This document shows positions 27,656 to 36,210 of a DNA stretch of 64,000 nt, in pieces. The position numbers and the translations under genes were made by a program. The stretch is from positions 1,240,001-1,304,000 of the forward strand of contig NZ_CP139970.1 of the NCBI RefSeq assembly GCF_034424545.1, given 5' to 3'. Position 1 is the first letter of the stretch. Every line of letters starts with the position of its first letter. A model generated the notes under the pieces. It saw only the letters and a list, made by a program, of their open reading frames with translations, was not told the DNA's origin and did no database searches. This stretch comes from Trinickia caryophylli. GTDB lineage: Bacteria; Pseudomonadota; Gammaproteobacteria; Burkholderiales; Burkholderiaceae.

Positions 27656-28978
27656 ATGACAACAACCGCAAACGGCCGCATGACCAAGCGGCGCTGGACG
27701 ATCGGTGTGCTGCTCGGCATCGGGGTGCTCATCAACTACTTCGACCGCATCAACTTATCGGTGGCGGCACCGCAGCTCAAGGAAGCGTTCAACCTGACGC
27801 CGGCCGAGATGGGGCTGCTCTTCAGCGCGTTCTTCTGGCCTTATGCGCTGTTGCAGGTGCCGGCCGGCGTGATCCTCGATCGCTTTGGCGTGACGCGCGT
27901 CGGACGCTGGGGCGCTTTTCTCTGGGGCCTCGCTTCGGCGATCACCGCATGCGCGGGCGGCTTCGGCGGCATCTTCGCGGCACGCGCCATGCTCGGCGTC
28001 GCGGAGGCTCCCGGATTCCCGGTCAGCTCGAAAGCCACCGGTTACTGGTTTCCGCGCGGCGAACGTGCACTGGCCACCGCGATCTTCGATGCGGCCGCCA
28101 AATTCTCGAACGTCATCGGCGTGCCGCTCGTCGCGCTCGTGGTGGTGCACATGGGCTGGCGCTGGGGCTTCGGCGTGACGGCCGCGCTGAGCTTCGCCTA
28201 TTTCTTCGCATTCCTGCTCGTCTATCGCGATCCGAGCCAGGACAAGAAGGTGAACGCGGCCGAGCTCGATTACATCCGCAGCGGCGGCGCAACGCCCGAG
28301 GGCACGCCGGGCGCGAGCGTGTTCGGCATGCTCGGCTATCTGCTCAAGAAGTCGAAGGTGTGGGGCCTCACGATCGGCTTTGCCGCATACGGCTATTCGT
28401 TCTATCTCTTCTTGACCTGGCTGCCGGGCTATCTCGTGCATACGATGCACATGAACATCCTGACGTCGGCCGAGTACGCAGCGATTCCCTGGGCTGTCGC
28501 CACCGTTTCCGACCTGGTCGTGGGCGGCTGGCTCATCGACCATCTGATCCGCCGCGGCCATGACGAAACGCGCGTGCGTAAAGGCGTGCTCGTCACCGGC
28601 ATGCTGTTCGGCCTCGCCGTGCTCGGCGCCACGCAAACGACGAACCCGGTGTGGGCGATCTTCTGGATTTCGATCGCACTCGGCGGCCTTGCCGCGGCCG
28701 CACCGGTCGGCTGGTCCCTGCCCTCGCTCATTGCGCCGAAAGGCGGCGTGGGCACGATCGGCGGCATCATGAACTTCGTCAACAATCTGATGGGCGTGGC
28801 CGCGCCGATCGTAACGGGCTTCATCGTCGGCTCGACGAACTCGTTCACGAATGCCTTCATGATCGCCGGTGTGATCCTCGCAATCGGCATCGTGTCGTTC
28901 GTCTTCGTGATGGGGCCGATCGAAGCGATTCCCGAGCCCGAGCAAAGCGCTCGCCGCGAGCCCGCGTCGATCGACTGA
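27656..28978 (+). CDS. MFS transporter, anion:cation symporter family (gluconate or sugar acid uptake)
   Basis: The 440-aa 12-helix protein opens with GVLLGIGVLINYFDRINLSV, the signature of the ACS family (sugar acid transporters such as GudP and DgoT). LLFSAFFWPYALLQVPAGVI, AEAPGFPVSSKATGYWFPR and the C-terminal MNFVNNLMGVAAPIVTGFIV segment also fit. Position next to gntK and gntR makes gluconate or a related sugar acid the likely substrate, imported with protons. ATG 27656 has GGAG eight bases upstream. Most bacteria use GntP-type permeases for gluconate; here an MFS protein takes that place. Confidence 0.88.
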   Translation: MTTTANGRMTKRRWTIGVLLGIGVLINYFDRINLSVAAPQLKEAFNLTPAEMGLLFSAFFWPYALLQVPAGVILDRFGVTRVGRWGAFLWGLASAITACAGGFGGIFAARAMLGVAEAPGFPVSSKATGYWFPRGERALATAIFDAAAKFSNVIGVPLVALVVVHMGWRWGFGVTAALSFAYFFAFLLVYRDPSQDKKVNAAELDYIRSGGATPEGTPGASVFGMLGYLLKKSKVWGLTIGFAAYGYSFYLFLTWLPGYLVHTMHMNILTSAEYAAIPWAVATVSDLVVGGWLIDHLIRRGHDETRVRKGVLVTGMLFGLAVLGATQTTNPVWAIFWISIALGGLAAAAPVGWSLPSLIAPKGGVGTIGGIMNFVNNLMGVAAPIVTGFIVGSTNSFTNAFMIAGVILAIGIVSFVFVMGPIEAIPEPEQSARREPASID

Positions 28979-29065
28979 GATTCCCGCCTTTCTCCTCCAG
29001 GCGATGCATGCCGGCCGGCAACGAGCCGTCCGGCTTCCCGCCTCTGCCCTGCCGCTCGACGAACC

Positions 29066-29926
29066 TCAGAGCACGTCGAGCGGAATCTTCAGGTAGCGCA
29101 CGCCATTGGACTCCGGCGCCGGCATCTCGCCGGCGCGGATATTGACCTGCACTGCGGGCAAAATCAGCACCGGCATTGCGAGCGTGCGATCGCGCCGCGT
29201 GCGCATCTCGACGAAATCGTCCTCGGAAACGCCGTCGTGCAGATGCACGTTCGCGCGCCGCTGCTCCGCCACCGTCGTTTCGCAGCGCACGTCGCGCGTC
29301 TCGGGCGGATAGTCGTGACACATGAAGAGCCGGGTTTCCGGCGGAAGCGCCAGCAGCTTTCGCACCGAGCGATAAAGCGTATGCGCGTCGCCGCCCGGAA
29401 AATCGCAGCGCGCCGAGCCCACGTCCGGCATGAACAGCGTATCGCCGACGAAAACGGCGTCTCCGATCCGATAAGCGACGTCCGCCGGCGTATGACCCGG
29501 CACGTGCAGCGTATGCCCCGTGAGCCCGCCGATCGAAAACGTTTCGTCGTCGGCAAAGAGATGATCGAACTGCGCGCCGTCCTCCGGCACCTCGTCGCCG
29601 AGATTGAAAACATCCTTGAACGTGTGCTGAACCGTCGTGATCTCCCGGCCGATCGCGATGCGCCCGCCCAGTTGCGTCTTCAGGTACTGCGCCGCCGATA
29701 GATGGTCAGCGTGCGCATGCGTTTCGAGCAGCCATGCCACTTGCAGGCCGCGCGCCCGCACGAAGGCGACGACGCGATCGGCTGACGCCGTCGACGTGCG
29801 CCCGGACTTGGGATCGAAGTCGAGCACCGAATCCACGATCGCACACGGCGTACCGTCTCCCGCGTGCACGACATAGGTGAATGTGGACGTGCCCGGATCG
29901 TAAAACGGCTCCACCAAAGGCTGCAT
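29066..29926 (-). CDS. MBL-fold persulfide dioxygenase-like protein (Blh/ETHE1 type)
   Basis: The 286-aa metallo-beta-lactamase-fold protein has LETHAHADHLSAAQYL (HxHxDH), VPGHTPADVAYRIGDAVFVGD (second-shell His and Asp) and FMCHDYPPE (last His). It resembles the BigR-linked Blh and ETHE1-type persulfide dioxygenases, which oxidise glutathione persulfide to sulfite with a mononuclear iron. GGGAGGG precedes ATG 29926. It is divergent from the ArsR-family regulator gene, with two inverted repeats in the 100-base gap. It supplies the middle step between the quinone oxidoreductase and the sulfite exporter encoded nearby. Confidence 0.85.
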   Translation of the reverse strand: MQPLVEPFYDPGTSTFTYVVHAGDGTPCAIVDSVLDFDPKSGRTSTASADRVVAFVRARGLQVAWLLETHAHADHLSAAQYLKTQLGGRIAIGREITTVQHTFKDVFNLGDEVPEDGAQFDHLFADDETFSIGGLTGHTLHVPGHTPADVAYRIGDAVFVGDTLFMPDVGSARCDFPGGDAHTLYRSVRKLLALPPETRLFMCHDYPPETRDVRCETTVAEQRRANVHLHDGVSEDDFVEMRTRRDRTLAMPVLILPAVQVNIRAGEMPAPESNGVRYLKIPLDVL

Positions 29927-29945
29927 TGCGCCCTCCCTCTCAACG

Positions 29946-29966
29946 ATATATTGAAAAATAATATAT
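29946..29966. promoter_or_regulatory. AT-rich inverted repeat in the persulfide regulon promoter
   Basis: ATATATT (29946-29952) and AATATAT (29960-29966) are exact inverted arms around a 7-base spacer, in the divergent promoter gap. Its AT-richness stands out in this genome and it is a candidate BigR-type operator or overlapping promoter. Confidence 0.55.
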
Positions 29967-29967
29967 G

Positions 29968-29984
29968 CGTTCATATAATGAACG
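29968..29984. promoter_or_regulatory. Palindromic operator candidate CGTTCAT-ATA-ATGAACG
   Basis: A perfect 7-bp inverted repeat with a 3-base centre, directly beside the AT-rich repeat and about 40 bases before the ArsR-family gene. The position suits repression of both divergent units by the BigR-like protein. Confidence 0.65.
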
Positions 29985-30026
29985 TCAACATCAACATCTC
30001 GCGCCGGCGGGGTCCGTGCCGCATTT

Positions 30027-30362
30027 ATGGAAATGTCCACTTCATCCGAATCGTTCGTCGGTCTGCGCGAAGCGGCCGCCCAATGCTGCGGGCTGCTCAA
30101 GGCCATGGCCCATGAGGACCGGCTGCTGCTGCTGTGCCAGCTCACTGAAGGCGAGCACAACGTGGGCCAACTGGAAGAGCTGGTCGGCATTCGTCAGCCC
30201 AGCCTCTCGCAGCACCTCGGCGTGCTGCGAGAAGAGGGTCTCGTCAACGCGCGTCGCGACGGCAAGTACATCTACTACAGTCTCGCCAGCTTCGAAGTCG
30301 TCAGCATCATGCAGACCCTCTCTACGCTGTATTGCGGCAAGGTGAAGCGGAAAAGCAAATGA
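30027..30362 (+). CDS. bigR: ArsR-family persulfide-sensing repressor (BigR/SqrR type)
   Basis: A 111-aa winged-helix repressor. The recognition helix is GIRQPSLSQHLGVLREEGLV, followed by the wing RRDGKYIYYSL. Two Cys are placed as in BigR and SqrR: one in LLLLCQLTEG (helix 2) and one in TLYCGK near the C-terminus. In those proteins a disulfide or tetrasulfide between them releases DNA when persulfides accumulate; an extra CC pair occurs at AAQCCGLL. It is the first gene of a five-gene plus operon and divergent from the persulfide dioxygenase gene. ATG 30033 is a possible alternative start. Confidence 0.85.
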   Translation: MEMSTSSESFVGLREAAAQCCGLLKAMAHEDRLLLLCQLTEGEHNVGQLEELVGIRQPSLSQHLGVLREEGLVNARRDGKYIYYSLASFEVVSIMQTLSTLYCGKVKRKSK

Positions 30363-30784
30363 CGCTAGACCTTCTGCATTTCACGCCCTGGCTGGCGCTG
30401 GCCGGCGGCTTGCTGATCGGCGTGTCCGCCGCGCTCTACATGCTCGGCAACGGCCGGATCGCCGGCATCAGCGGCATGCTCGGCCGTCTCATCGATCCCG
30501 CGGCGCATGCCCGCGCCGAGCCCTTTGCATTCGTCGCGGGCCTCGTTGCGGCGCCCTGGGTCTTTCGACTGTTCGCCCCTTTGCCGGGCGTCGAAATCGA
30601 CGCATCGAGCATGACGCTCGTCGCAGCGGGCCTGCTAGTGGGGCTCGGCACGCGCTATGCCTCGGGCTGCACGAGCGGCCACGGCGTATGCGGTATCTCG
30701 CGCGCATCGGCGCGTTCGTTCGCCGCGACGGCCGTCTTCATGGCATTTGGCTTTTTGACCGTTTTCGTGACCCGGCACCTCTGA
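30359..30784 (+). CDS. YeeE/YedE-family sulfur transport half protein 1 (PmpA-like)
   Basis: A 141-aa membrane protein of four helices with the YeeE/YedE signature [14 protein letters not shown], containing the Cys thought to relay thiosulfate-type sulfur. Together with the next gene it makes a two-subunit version of the larger YeeE transporter. Start ATG 30359 overlaps the repressor stop (ATGA). In BigR-type operons this pair is thought to move sulfur compounds across the inner membrane; direction is not settled. Confidence 0.83.
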   Translation: MTLDLLHFTPWLALAGGLLIGVSAALYMLGNGRIAGISGMLGRLIDPAAHARAEPFAFVAGLVAAPWVFRLFAPLPGVEIDASSMTLVAAGLLVGLGTRYASGCTSGHGVCGISRASARSFAATAVFMAFGFLTVFVTRHL

Positions 30785-30785
30785 C

Positions 30786-31211
30786 ATGCTGATCCTCAAC
30801 GCACTGCTGGCCGGCCTGATCTTCGGCATCGGCCTCATCGTCTCCGGCATGGCCAACCCGCAAAAAGTGCTGGGCTTTCTCGACCTCGCCGGCCGCTGGG
30901 ATCCATCGCTCGCCTTCGTCATGGCCGGCGCGATCGCAATCGCGAGCCTGGCCTACGCATTGGCCAGGCGGCGGCGCGCAAGCCTGCTCGGCGCGCCGAT
31001 GCAGTGGCCCGCTGCCACACGCGTCGATTGGCGGCTCATCGGCGGCAGCGCCGTGTTCGGCATCGGCTGGGGGCTTGCCGGCTTCTGCCCCGGTCCGGCA
31101 CTCGTCACGGCCGCGCGCGGAAACGCCCAGGCATTGATTTTTGTCGCCGCCATGCTCGCGGGCATGGCACTCTTCACGCTCATCGAGCGACGCAAAACGA
31201 CGAAGCACTGA
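30786..31211 (+). CDS. YeeE/YedE-family sulfur transport half protein 2 (PmpB-like)
   Basis: A 141-aa membrane protein with [20 protein letters not shown] at the N-terminus and [14 protein letters not shown] in the third helix region, the second-half signature with its conserved Cys. It starts one base after the stop of its partner, so both are made together. The role is transport of a reduced sulfur species within the persulfide operon. Confidence 0.83.
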   Translation: MLILNALLAGLIFGIGLIVSGMANPQKVLGFLDLAGRWDPSLAFVMAGAIAIASLAYALARRRRASLLGAPMQWPAATRVDWRLIGGSAVFGIGWGLAGFCPGPALVTAARGNAQALIFVAAMLAGMALFTLIERRKTTKH

Positions 31212-31225
31212 ACGGAGACAACGCC

Positions 31226-32521
31226 ATGCACACCCCGCCCGATCGATCGCCCCGCGCAGAACAGCCGGACGCCGCACCGCAATCCGTCGCACCGGCCTGC
31301 ACCTGGGACGACACGTTCGACGTGGTCGTCATCGGCGGCGGCACGGCCGGCATCGCGGTCACCGCGAGCCTGTTGCGCCGCCAACGCAATCTGAACATCG
31401 CGATCATCGAGCCACGCGAGCACCACGACTATCAGCCGGCCTGGACACTCGTGGGCGGTGGCGTATTCGACGTGCGCAAAAGCCGGCGCCCGATGCACGC
31501 GGTCATGCCGGCGGGCGTGAACTGGATTCGCGCCTCGGCGGTGCGCGTAGACCCGGAGGAGAACCGCGTTCAACTCGACGACGGCCGAACGGTGCGATAC
31601 CACGATCTCGTCGTTGCGCCCGGGCTTCGGCTCGCCTGGGAGCGAATCGATGGTCTCGAAAGCGCCCTCGGCAAGAACGGCGTGACCTCCAACTATCGCT
31701 ACGATCTCGCGCCGTACACGTGGGAGCTCGTACGCGCGATGCGCTCGGGCCCCGCGCTCTTCACACAGCCGGCCATGCCGATCAAATGCGCGGGCGCGCC
31801 GCAAAAAGCGCTTTACCTCGCCTGCGATCACTGGCGGAGGCAGGGCGTAATCGATCGAATCGAGGTCGAGTTCGATACGGCCGGCGCCGTGCTCTTCGGC
31901 GTGGCGGCATTCGTGCCGCCGTTGATGAAGTATGTGGAGCGCTACCGCGCCAACCTTGCCTTCAATTCGAACCTCGTCGCCATCGACGGCCCGGCCAGGA
32001 CGGCCTATTTCGATGTCGCCGATGGCAACGGCGGCGTGTCGCGCGTGGCAAAACCGTACGAGATGATCCACGTGGTGCCGCCGCAAGTCGCGCCCGATTT
32101 CATCCGCGAAAGCGGCCTCGGCGATGCGGCCGGGTGGTGCGAGGTCGATCACGCCACGCTGCGCCACCCGCGCTACGGCAACGTCTTCGCGCTGGGCGAT
32201 GCCTGCTCCGCGCCCAACGCGAAGACCGCCGCCGCCGCACGCAAGCAGGCCGTCGTCGTCGCTTCGAATCTGCTGGCCGCACGAGCGGGCGAGCAGATGC
32301 CGCGGCGTTACGACGGATACGGCTCCTGTCCGCTCACGGTGGAGCGCGGCAAGGTGATCCTCGCGGAATTCGGCTACGGTGGGCGCCTGCTGCCCACGTT
32401 CCCGCTCGACCCGACCAGGCCGCGCACCCTCGCCTGGCTGCTGAAGGCAACGATTCTGCCTCGGTTTTACTGGGCCGGCATGCTGAAGGCGCGCGAGTGG
32501 TTCACGGATACGGCGGCCTGA
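31226..32521 (+). CDS. Sulfide:quinone oxidoreductase-like flavoprotein
   Basis: The 431-aa protein has the FAD Rossmann motif VVVIGGGTAGIAVTASLL, EPREHHDYQPAWTLVGGGVF and MPIKCAGAPQKALYLACDHW, whose Cys fits the type II SQR active site, plus the second FAD motif VFALGDACSAPNAKTAAA. SQR oxidises sulfide, passes electrons to quinone and forms a persulfide on an acceptor such as glutathione. ATG 31226 sits after a CGGAG ribosome site; the in-frame region upstream overlaps the preceding gene. It should act at the cytoplasmic face of the inner membrane ahead of the dioxygenase. Confidence 0.87.
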   Translation: MHTPPDRSPRAEQPDAAPQSVAPACTWDDTFDVVVIGGGTAGIAVTASLLRRQRNLNIAIIEPREHHDYQPAWTLVGGGVFDVRKSRRPMHAVMPAGVNWIRASAVRVDPEENRVQLDDGRTVRYHDLVVAPGLRLAWERIDGLESALGKNGVTSNYRYDLAPYTWELVRAMRSGPALFTQPAMPIKCAGAPQKALYLACDHWRRQGVIDRIEVEFDTAGAVLFGVAAFVPPLMKYVERYRANLAFNSNLVAIDGPARTAYFDVADGNGGVSRVAKPYEMIHVVPPQVAPDFIRESGLGDAAGWCEVDHATLRHPRYGNVFALGDACSAPNAKTAAAARKQAVVVASNLLAARAGEQMPRRYDGYGSCPLTVERGKVILAEFGYGGRLLPTFPLDPTRPRTLAWLLKATILPRFYWAGMLKAREWFTDTAA

Positions 32522-32523
32522 GC

Positions 32524-33348
32524 ATGCCCATGCACGATACGGCTCTACTCGGCGCCGCGCTCGGCTCGGTCGTCGGCGTCATCCTCGCGCTGACCGGTGC
32601 GGGCGGCGGCATCGTCGCGGTGCCGTTGCTCGTGTTCGGGCTCGGCGTCGACGTCGCGACCGCGAGTCCGGTCGGGCTTGTGGCGGTCGGGCTCGCCGCC
32701 GCATTGGGTACGTGGCTCGGTTTGCGCGAGGCGCGCGTGCGCTACAAGGCGGCTGCGCTCATGGCCCTCTCGGGCTCGCTCGCCTCACCGGCGGGGCTTT
32801 GGCTCGCGCGGCGCATCCCCAATACACCATTGATGCTGCTGTTCTCGATACTGCTCCTCTATGTGGCGTGGCGCCTGCTGCAGCAGGCAAATAACGGCGC
32901 GCAACCCCATCCTGAAGCCCGGCGCCACGAGCCGGCGTGCCACCTCGATCCGGTCCGCGGCAAGCTCGCCTGGAGCGCGCCGTGCGCCCGGGCGCTGGCA
33001 ACCTCGGGCCTGGTGGCCGGCCTGCTGTCCGGTCTGCTCGGTGTGGGCGGCGGGTTCGTCGTCGTGCCCGCGCTCAGGCGCGCCTCCGATATCCCAATGG
33101 AAGGCATTATCGCCACGTCGCTCGCCGTCATTGCATTGGTTTCGGCGACGGGCGTAGTCGCATCGGCAGCGAGCGGCCATATGCCGTGGGCCGTGGCGAT
33201 TCCGTTCGCCGCGGGCGCTGTCGCGGGCATGCTCGGGGGGCGGCGCATCGCCCGGCATCTGAGCGCGGCGAAAATTCAGAAGTCGTTTGCCACCTTTGCC
33301 GGCATGGTCGCCATCGGCATGGCCGCAAAGGCGCTCTTCGGCAGCTGA
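32524..33348 (+). CDS. TauE/SafE-family sulfite exporter
   Basis: The 274-aa membrane protein has the duplicated TauE/SafE pattern: ALTGAGGGIVAVPLLVFGLG in the first half and LLGVGGGFVVVPALRR in the second, with eight predicted helices and a polar middle loop (about 120-150). It starts two bases after the SQR stop. As the last gene of the operon it would export sulfite made by the dioxygenase. Confidence 0.86.
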   Translation: MPMHDTALLGAALGSVVGVILALTGAGGGIVAVPLLVFGLGVDVATASPVGLVAVGLAAALGTWLGLREARVRYKAAALMALSGSLASPAGLWLARRIPNTPLMLLFSILLLYVAWRLLQQANNGAQPHPEARRHEPACHLDPVRGKLAWSAPCARALATSGLVAGLLSGLLGVGGGFVVVPALRRASDIPMEGIIATSLAVIALVSATGVVASAASGHMPWAVAIPFAAGAVAGMLGGRRIARHLSAAKIQKSFATFAGMVAIGMAAKALFGS

Positions 33349-33358
33349 AACGCGCTCG

Positions 33359-33880
33359 TCACCGCTCGCCGCGCCGCATGAGCGCGGCAAGCGTAAAGCC
33401 GCCCGCGATGGCCGCATAAACGCAGGCCAGCGAGCGGCCCGACAAATGGTTCTCGAAGCCAGGAGTCAAACGCTTGGGTACGACGCGATAGTCGACGAGA
33501 TAAGCAGTGGCAGCGGTGGCCGCCGCGGCGGCCAGTGTCGCGGCAGGATGCTCGCGCGGCCTGCGCGGGGCCAGCAGTTCGAACATGACGCCCCAAAATA
33601 CCGCCGCACCCTGGTGGATTGCGAGGCCTGTCAGCGTATAGCGCGCGCTGCAGCGCGTTTCGTGGAGCGCGTCGTCGGGCCAGAGGCAATGCGTGACGGC
33701 ATTGATCGGTGCATAGGCCGTCGTCCCTTCCGCCCGCGCCCGGCATCCGGCCATCGCGGCCGCGAGCGCGCCCGCCACCGAGCCGGATGCCACGGTACGA
33801 CGCCAGAAACACGCGGGCTTCAGGCGGGCAACCACCGCCTGCCATCCTGCGCCGGCCACTTTATTCGCTGAAGAATTCAT
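33359..33880 (-). CDS. Hypothetical membrane protein
   Basis: The 173-aa protein has about four hydrophobic segments (GSVAGALAAAMAGC, HQGAAVFWGVMFELL, AATLAAAAATAATAYLVDY, ACVYAAIAGGFTLAALM). It has no motif I can assign. It is convergent with the TauE gene (10 bases apart) and preceded by GAGGC at a ribosome-site distance. The motif NAVTHCLWPDDA may be useful for a family search. Confidence 0.62.
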   Translation of the reverse strand: MNSSANKVAGAGWQAVVARLKPACFWRRTVASGSVAGALAAAMAGCRARAEGTTAYAPINAVTHCLWPDDALHETRCSARYTLTGLAIHQGAAVFWGVMFELLAPRRPREHPAATLAAAAATAATAYLVDYRVVPKRLTPGFENHLSGRSLACVYAAIAGGFTLAALMRRGER

Positions 33881-34003
33881 CGCTGCCTCAACCGCTGCGG
33901 GTCTTTTGCCGGCCCCGCCCGCTCTGCCTCGCAGGCGGAGTACAGGGCTCCGTGGCCGGCCCGGCGCTGGGGCGCGCCGGCAGCACGAAGCGCGTCGCGC
34001 TCG

Positions 34004-34534
34004 TTACTGCTTCTTGCGCGAAAGCGAATTGCCCTCGGGATCGACGATATTCGTTCCCCGGCCCATGCCAGTTTGCTTCGCAAGCGGCGGCGCCGCCTCG
34101 AGCGCGCTCGGCAGGGTTGCATCGGGATCGACGACGACGAGTTCAGTCGATGCCGGCCCCGGCATCATCGTCGCCGGATCGCCGAACAACGTGGCGGCCC
34201 AGCGCGAGTAATCGTTCAGCGTGCCCCAGCCGTAGCCGACGTTGTCGGCCGCCGTCTCGATGGCAATGTTGCTCGCCTCCTGCCAGTACGCGAGCCCTTT
34301 TTTGAGCACCGCTTGCGACTGCGCGGACGGCAACGCGACCATTCGCTCGAACGAGCGCGCGGTCACTGCTTCCTCCGCAATTTCCCGCTGTTCGACGAGC
34401 GACTCCTTGAGCGTCTGAATGTTGAGCTGCGCCAACCGCTCCAAGCCCTCGAAGGTCCTGGAGGCGATGTCGGCGATAGGCAGAACGGCGGTTGGAGCGA
34501 AAGCGCCGGAGTATTCCACTGCGAGTGTGTTCAT
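34004..34534 (-). CDS. Phasin (polyhydroxyalkanoate granule protein)
   Basis: The 176-aa protein matches the phasin family: ASRTFEGLERLAQLNIQTLK, then an amphipathic helix with SLVEQREIAEEAVTARSFE. Phasins coat PHA granules. A PhaC/PhaZ-type hydrolase is encoded 1.7 kb downstream on the other strand. The second half (WGTLNDYSRWAATLFGDPAT) is less typical. ATG 34534 is the only good start. Confidence 0.78.
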   Translation of the reverse strand: MNTLAVEYSGAFAPTAVLPIADIASRTFEGLERLAQLNIQTLKESLVEQREIAEEAVTARSFERMVALPSAQSQAVLKKGLAYWQEASNIAIETAADNVGYGWGTLNDYSRWAATLFGDPATMMPGPASTELVVVDPDATLPSALEAAPPLAKQTGMGRGTNIVDPEGNSLSRKKQ

Positions 34535-34655
34535 CGTCGTGTTCCGTCAAAGATAATCAGGACAATGACTCACGGCGCCGGCCAGCGAACGCGAAGGCCG
34601 GCGCCGCAACGAAAATGCATGAAGACTTCTGTGAAACCATGCCGGGCAGGCGCCG

Positions 34656-35150
34656 TCAGCCACGCGCCGCCTCAGGATTGCCCACCTTCTCGGCAAACTG
34701 CGACAACTTCTGGTCAGTGGCTTTTTCCTCTTCGAGCGTTTCGCGCAGAAGCTTCACGGCGTCGGTGCGGCCGAGCTGCTTGGCGAGTGCGCAAAGCGTA
34801 CCGTACGCGGCGATCTCATAGTGCTCGACCTTCTGCGCGGCGCCAATGAGCCCCGCGTCGAGTACAGTCCCCTTGCCAAGCTCGTCGACAAGCTCCTGCC
34901 CCTCCTCGATGAGCCCTTCCATCGCCACGCATTTCATGCGCTTCAGACGAACGCCGCACAACTCGACGACCTTGTCGATCCGCTCGATCTGGCCTTGAGT
35001 TTCCTGCAGGTGTGTCTCGAATGCGGCTGAAAGCTGCTCGTTGGTGGCCGCGCGCGATAGTTTGCCGAGCGCGCGTGTCAATTGTTTTTCGGCGCTGTAG
35101 ATGTCCGAGAGGTCATGAATGAATAGATCTTCGAGCGTTTTGCGTGCCAT
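34656..35150 (-). CDS. DUF892/YciE-YciF ferritin-like protein
   Basis: The 164-aa protein begins KTLEDLFIHDLSDIYSAEKQ, the DUF892 signature, with Glu/His ligands continuing at ETHLQETQGQIERI and KVEHYEIAAYGTLCALAKQL for a di-iron ferritin-like bundle. Family members are stress-induced and may protect DNA or store iron. ATG 35150 follows AAGGG; the open frame upstream to 35219 is not needed. Confidence 0.85.
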   Translation of the reverse strand: MARKTLEDLFIHDLSDIYSAEKQLTRALGKLSRAATNEQLSAAFETHLQETQGQIERIDKVVELCGVRLKRMKCVAMEGLIEEGQELVDELGKGTVLDAGLIGAAQKVEHYEIAAYGTLCALAKQLGRTDAVKLLRETLEEEKATDQKLSQFAEKVGNPEAARG

Positions 35151-35382
35151 GGTGAAACCCTTGCTGGTCGATTGGTTGAACGATGCCTCCGAACACGGAG
35201 TCCCGACCACATGGCGCAACGCGCGTGCCTCGCCCGGTGAACGAGCGGGAATAGCTATTGCTGCTCGCCGAAGCGGTCCCTGCGGCGGTCCCTGACGAGT
35301 CGCCGAGTCGCGACCGCGTAAAACGGGCCGTCATGCTGGAGACCGAAGCCGTGAGCCTCCGGCGCACCCCCGAGGCGGGCCG

Positions 35383-35961
35383 CTACCAGAACGCGGAAAT
35401 GCCCGCGATGCCGCGCGCACCGAACGCGCGCGCAAGCCGCTCGTCTTCGCGGCCCATCCCCCCGAGGGCATAAATGGGCACGCGTACGCCGGCAACGAGT
35501 TGCGCGAAGCGGCGCCAGCCCAGCGTCGGCTCGCCTGGGTGCGAGCTCGTCGGCAATACGGGCGAGAGTGTGACGAGATCGGCCCCGATCGCTGCCGCAT
35601 GAGCCAGTTGCGCACGCGTGTGGCAGGCCGCGGAAAACAGCATCGAGTCCGACACCGGGCGCGCCGATGCCCGCATCAGCCGCTCGCTCGTGAGGTGAAT
35701 GCCGTCGGCCTCGGGCGGCTCGTCCGTGGAAGGACCGTTGAGCACCATCAACGCACCGTGGGCCCGGCACCGCAACAGCGCCTGCCGAGCAAGCCGGCCG
35801 TAGGATGCGGCGTCGAGCGTCTTCGCGCGCAGTTGAACGAGTTCGATCCCGCGTACAAGCGCCGCATCCAGACGATCGAGGAAATCGCCGAACCGCAGCT
35901 CGTCCGCAGGCGGCTCGGGCGTAATCAACAAGCGTGTGGGAAGGACGAATCGGGTTTGCAT
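35383..35961 (-). CDS. Stand-alone ThiE/TenI-like thiamine phosphate synthase domain
   Basis: The 192-aa TIM-barrel protein has VQLRAKTLDAASYGRLAR, DGIHLTSERLM and the phosphate-binding PIYALGGMGREDE near the end. It resembles the C-terminal part of the proteobacterial MutT-ThiE (Nudix plus TMP synthase) fusion, including LSPVLPTSSHPGEPTLGW, but here without the Nudix part. Whether it makes thiamine phosphate or is a non-canonical TenI-like protein is uncertain. A single gene between the DUF892 gene and the convergent or divergent hydrolase region. Confidence 0.75.
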   Translation of the reverse strand: MQTRFVLPTRLLITPEPPADELRFGDFLDRLDAALVRGIELVQLRAKTLDAASYGRLARQALLRCRAHGALMVLNGPSTDEPPEADGIHLTSERLMRASARPVSDSMLFSAACHTRAQLAHAAAIGADLVTLSPVLPTSSHPGEPTLGWRRFAQLVAGVRVPIYALGGMGREDERLARAFGARGIAGISAFW

Positions 35962-36210
35962 GCCGCGACGCTATCAAAAGAACGGAGGGCTGTCACGCCG
36001 AAGGCCCCTCTCGCCCTCTCGCCCCGCATGGCGGCACAGTGGCGCGGTGGCACAGCGACGTATCCGCGCGCGGGCATCGCGCGACTGCGCGGCGCAACGC
36101 GTCTTTTGCTTTCGGCGATTCGTTGATGTCCGTCAACGGCCGGCCACCGGCACAACCTCAAAATCGAGCGCACCTTACCCACGGCACATCTGCTCGAGAG
36201 GAGGCTACCG

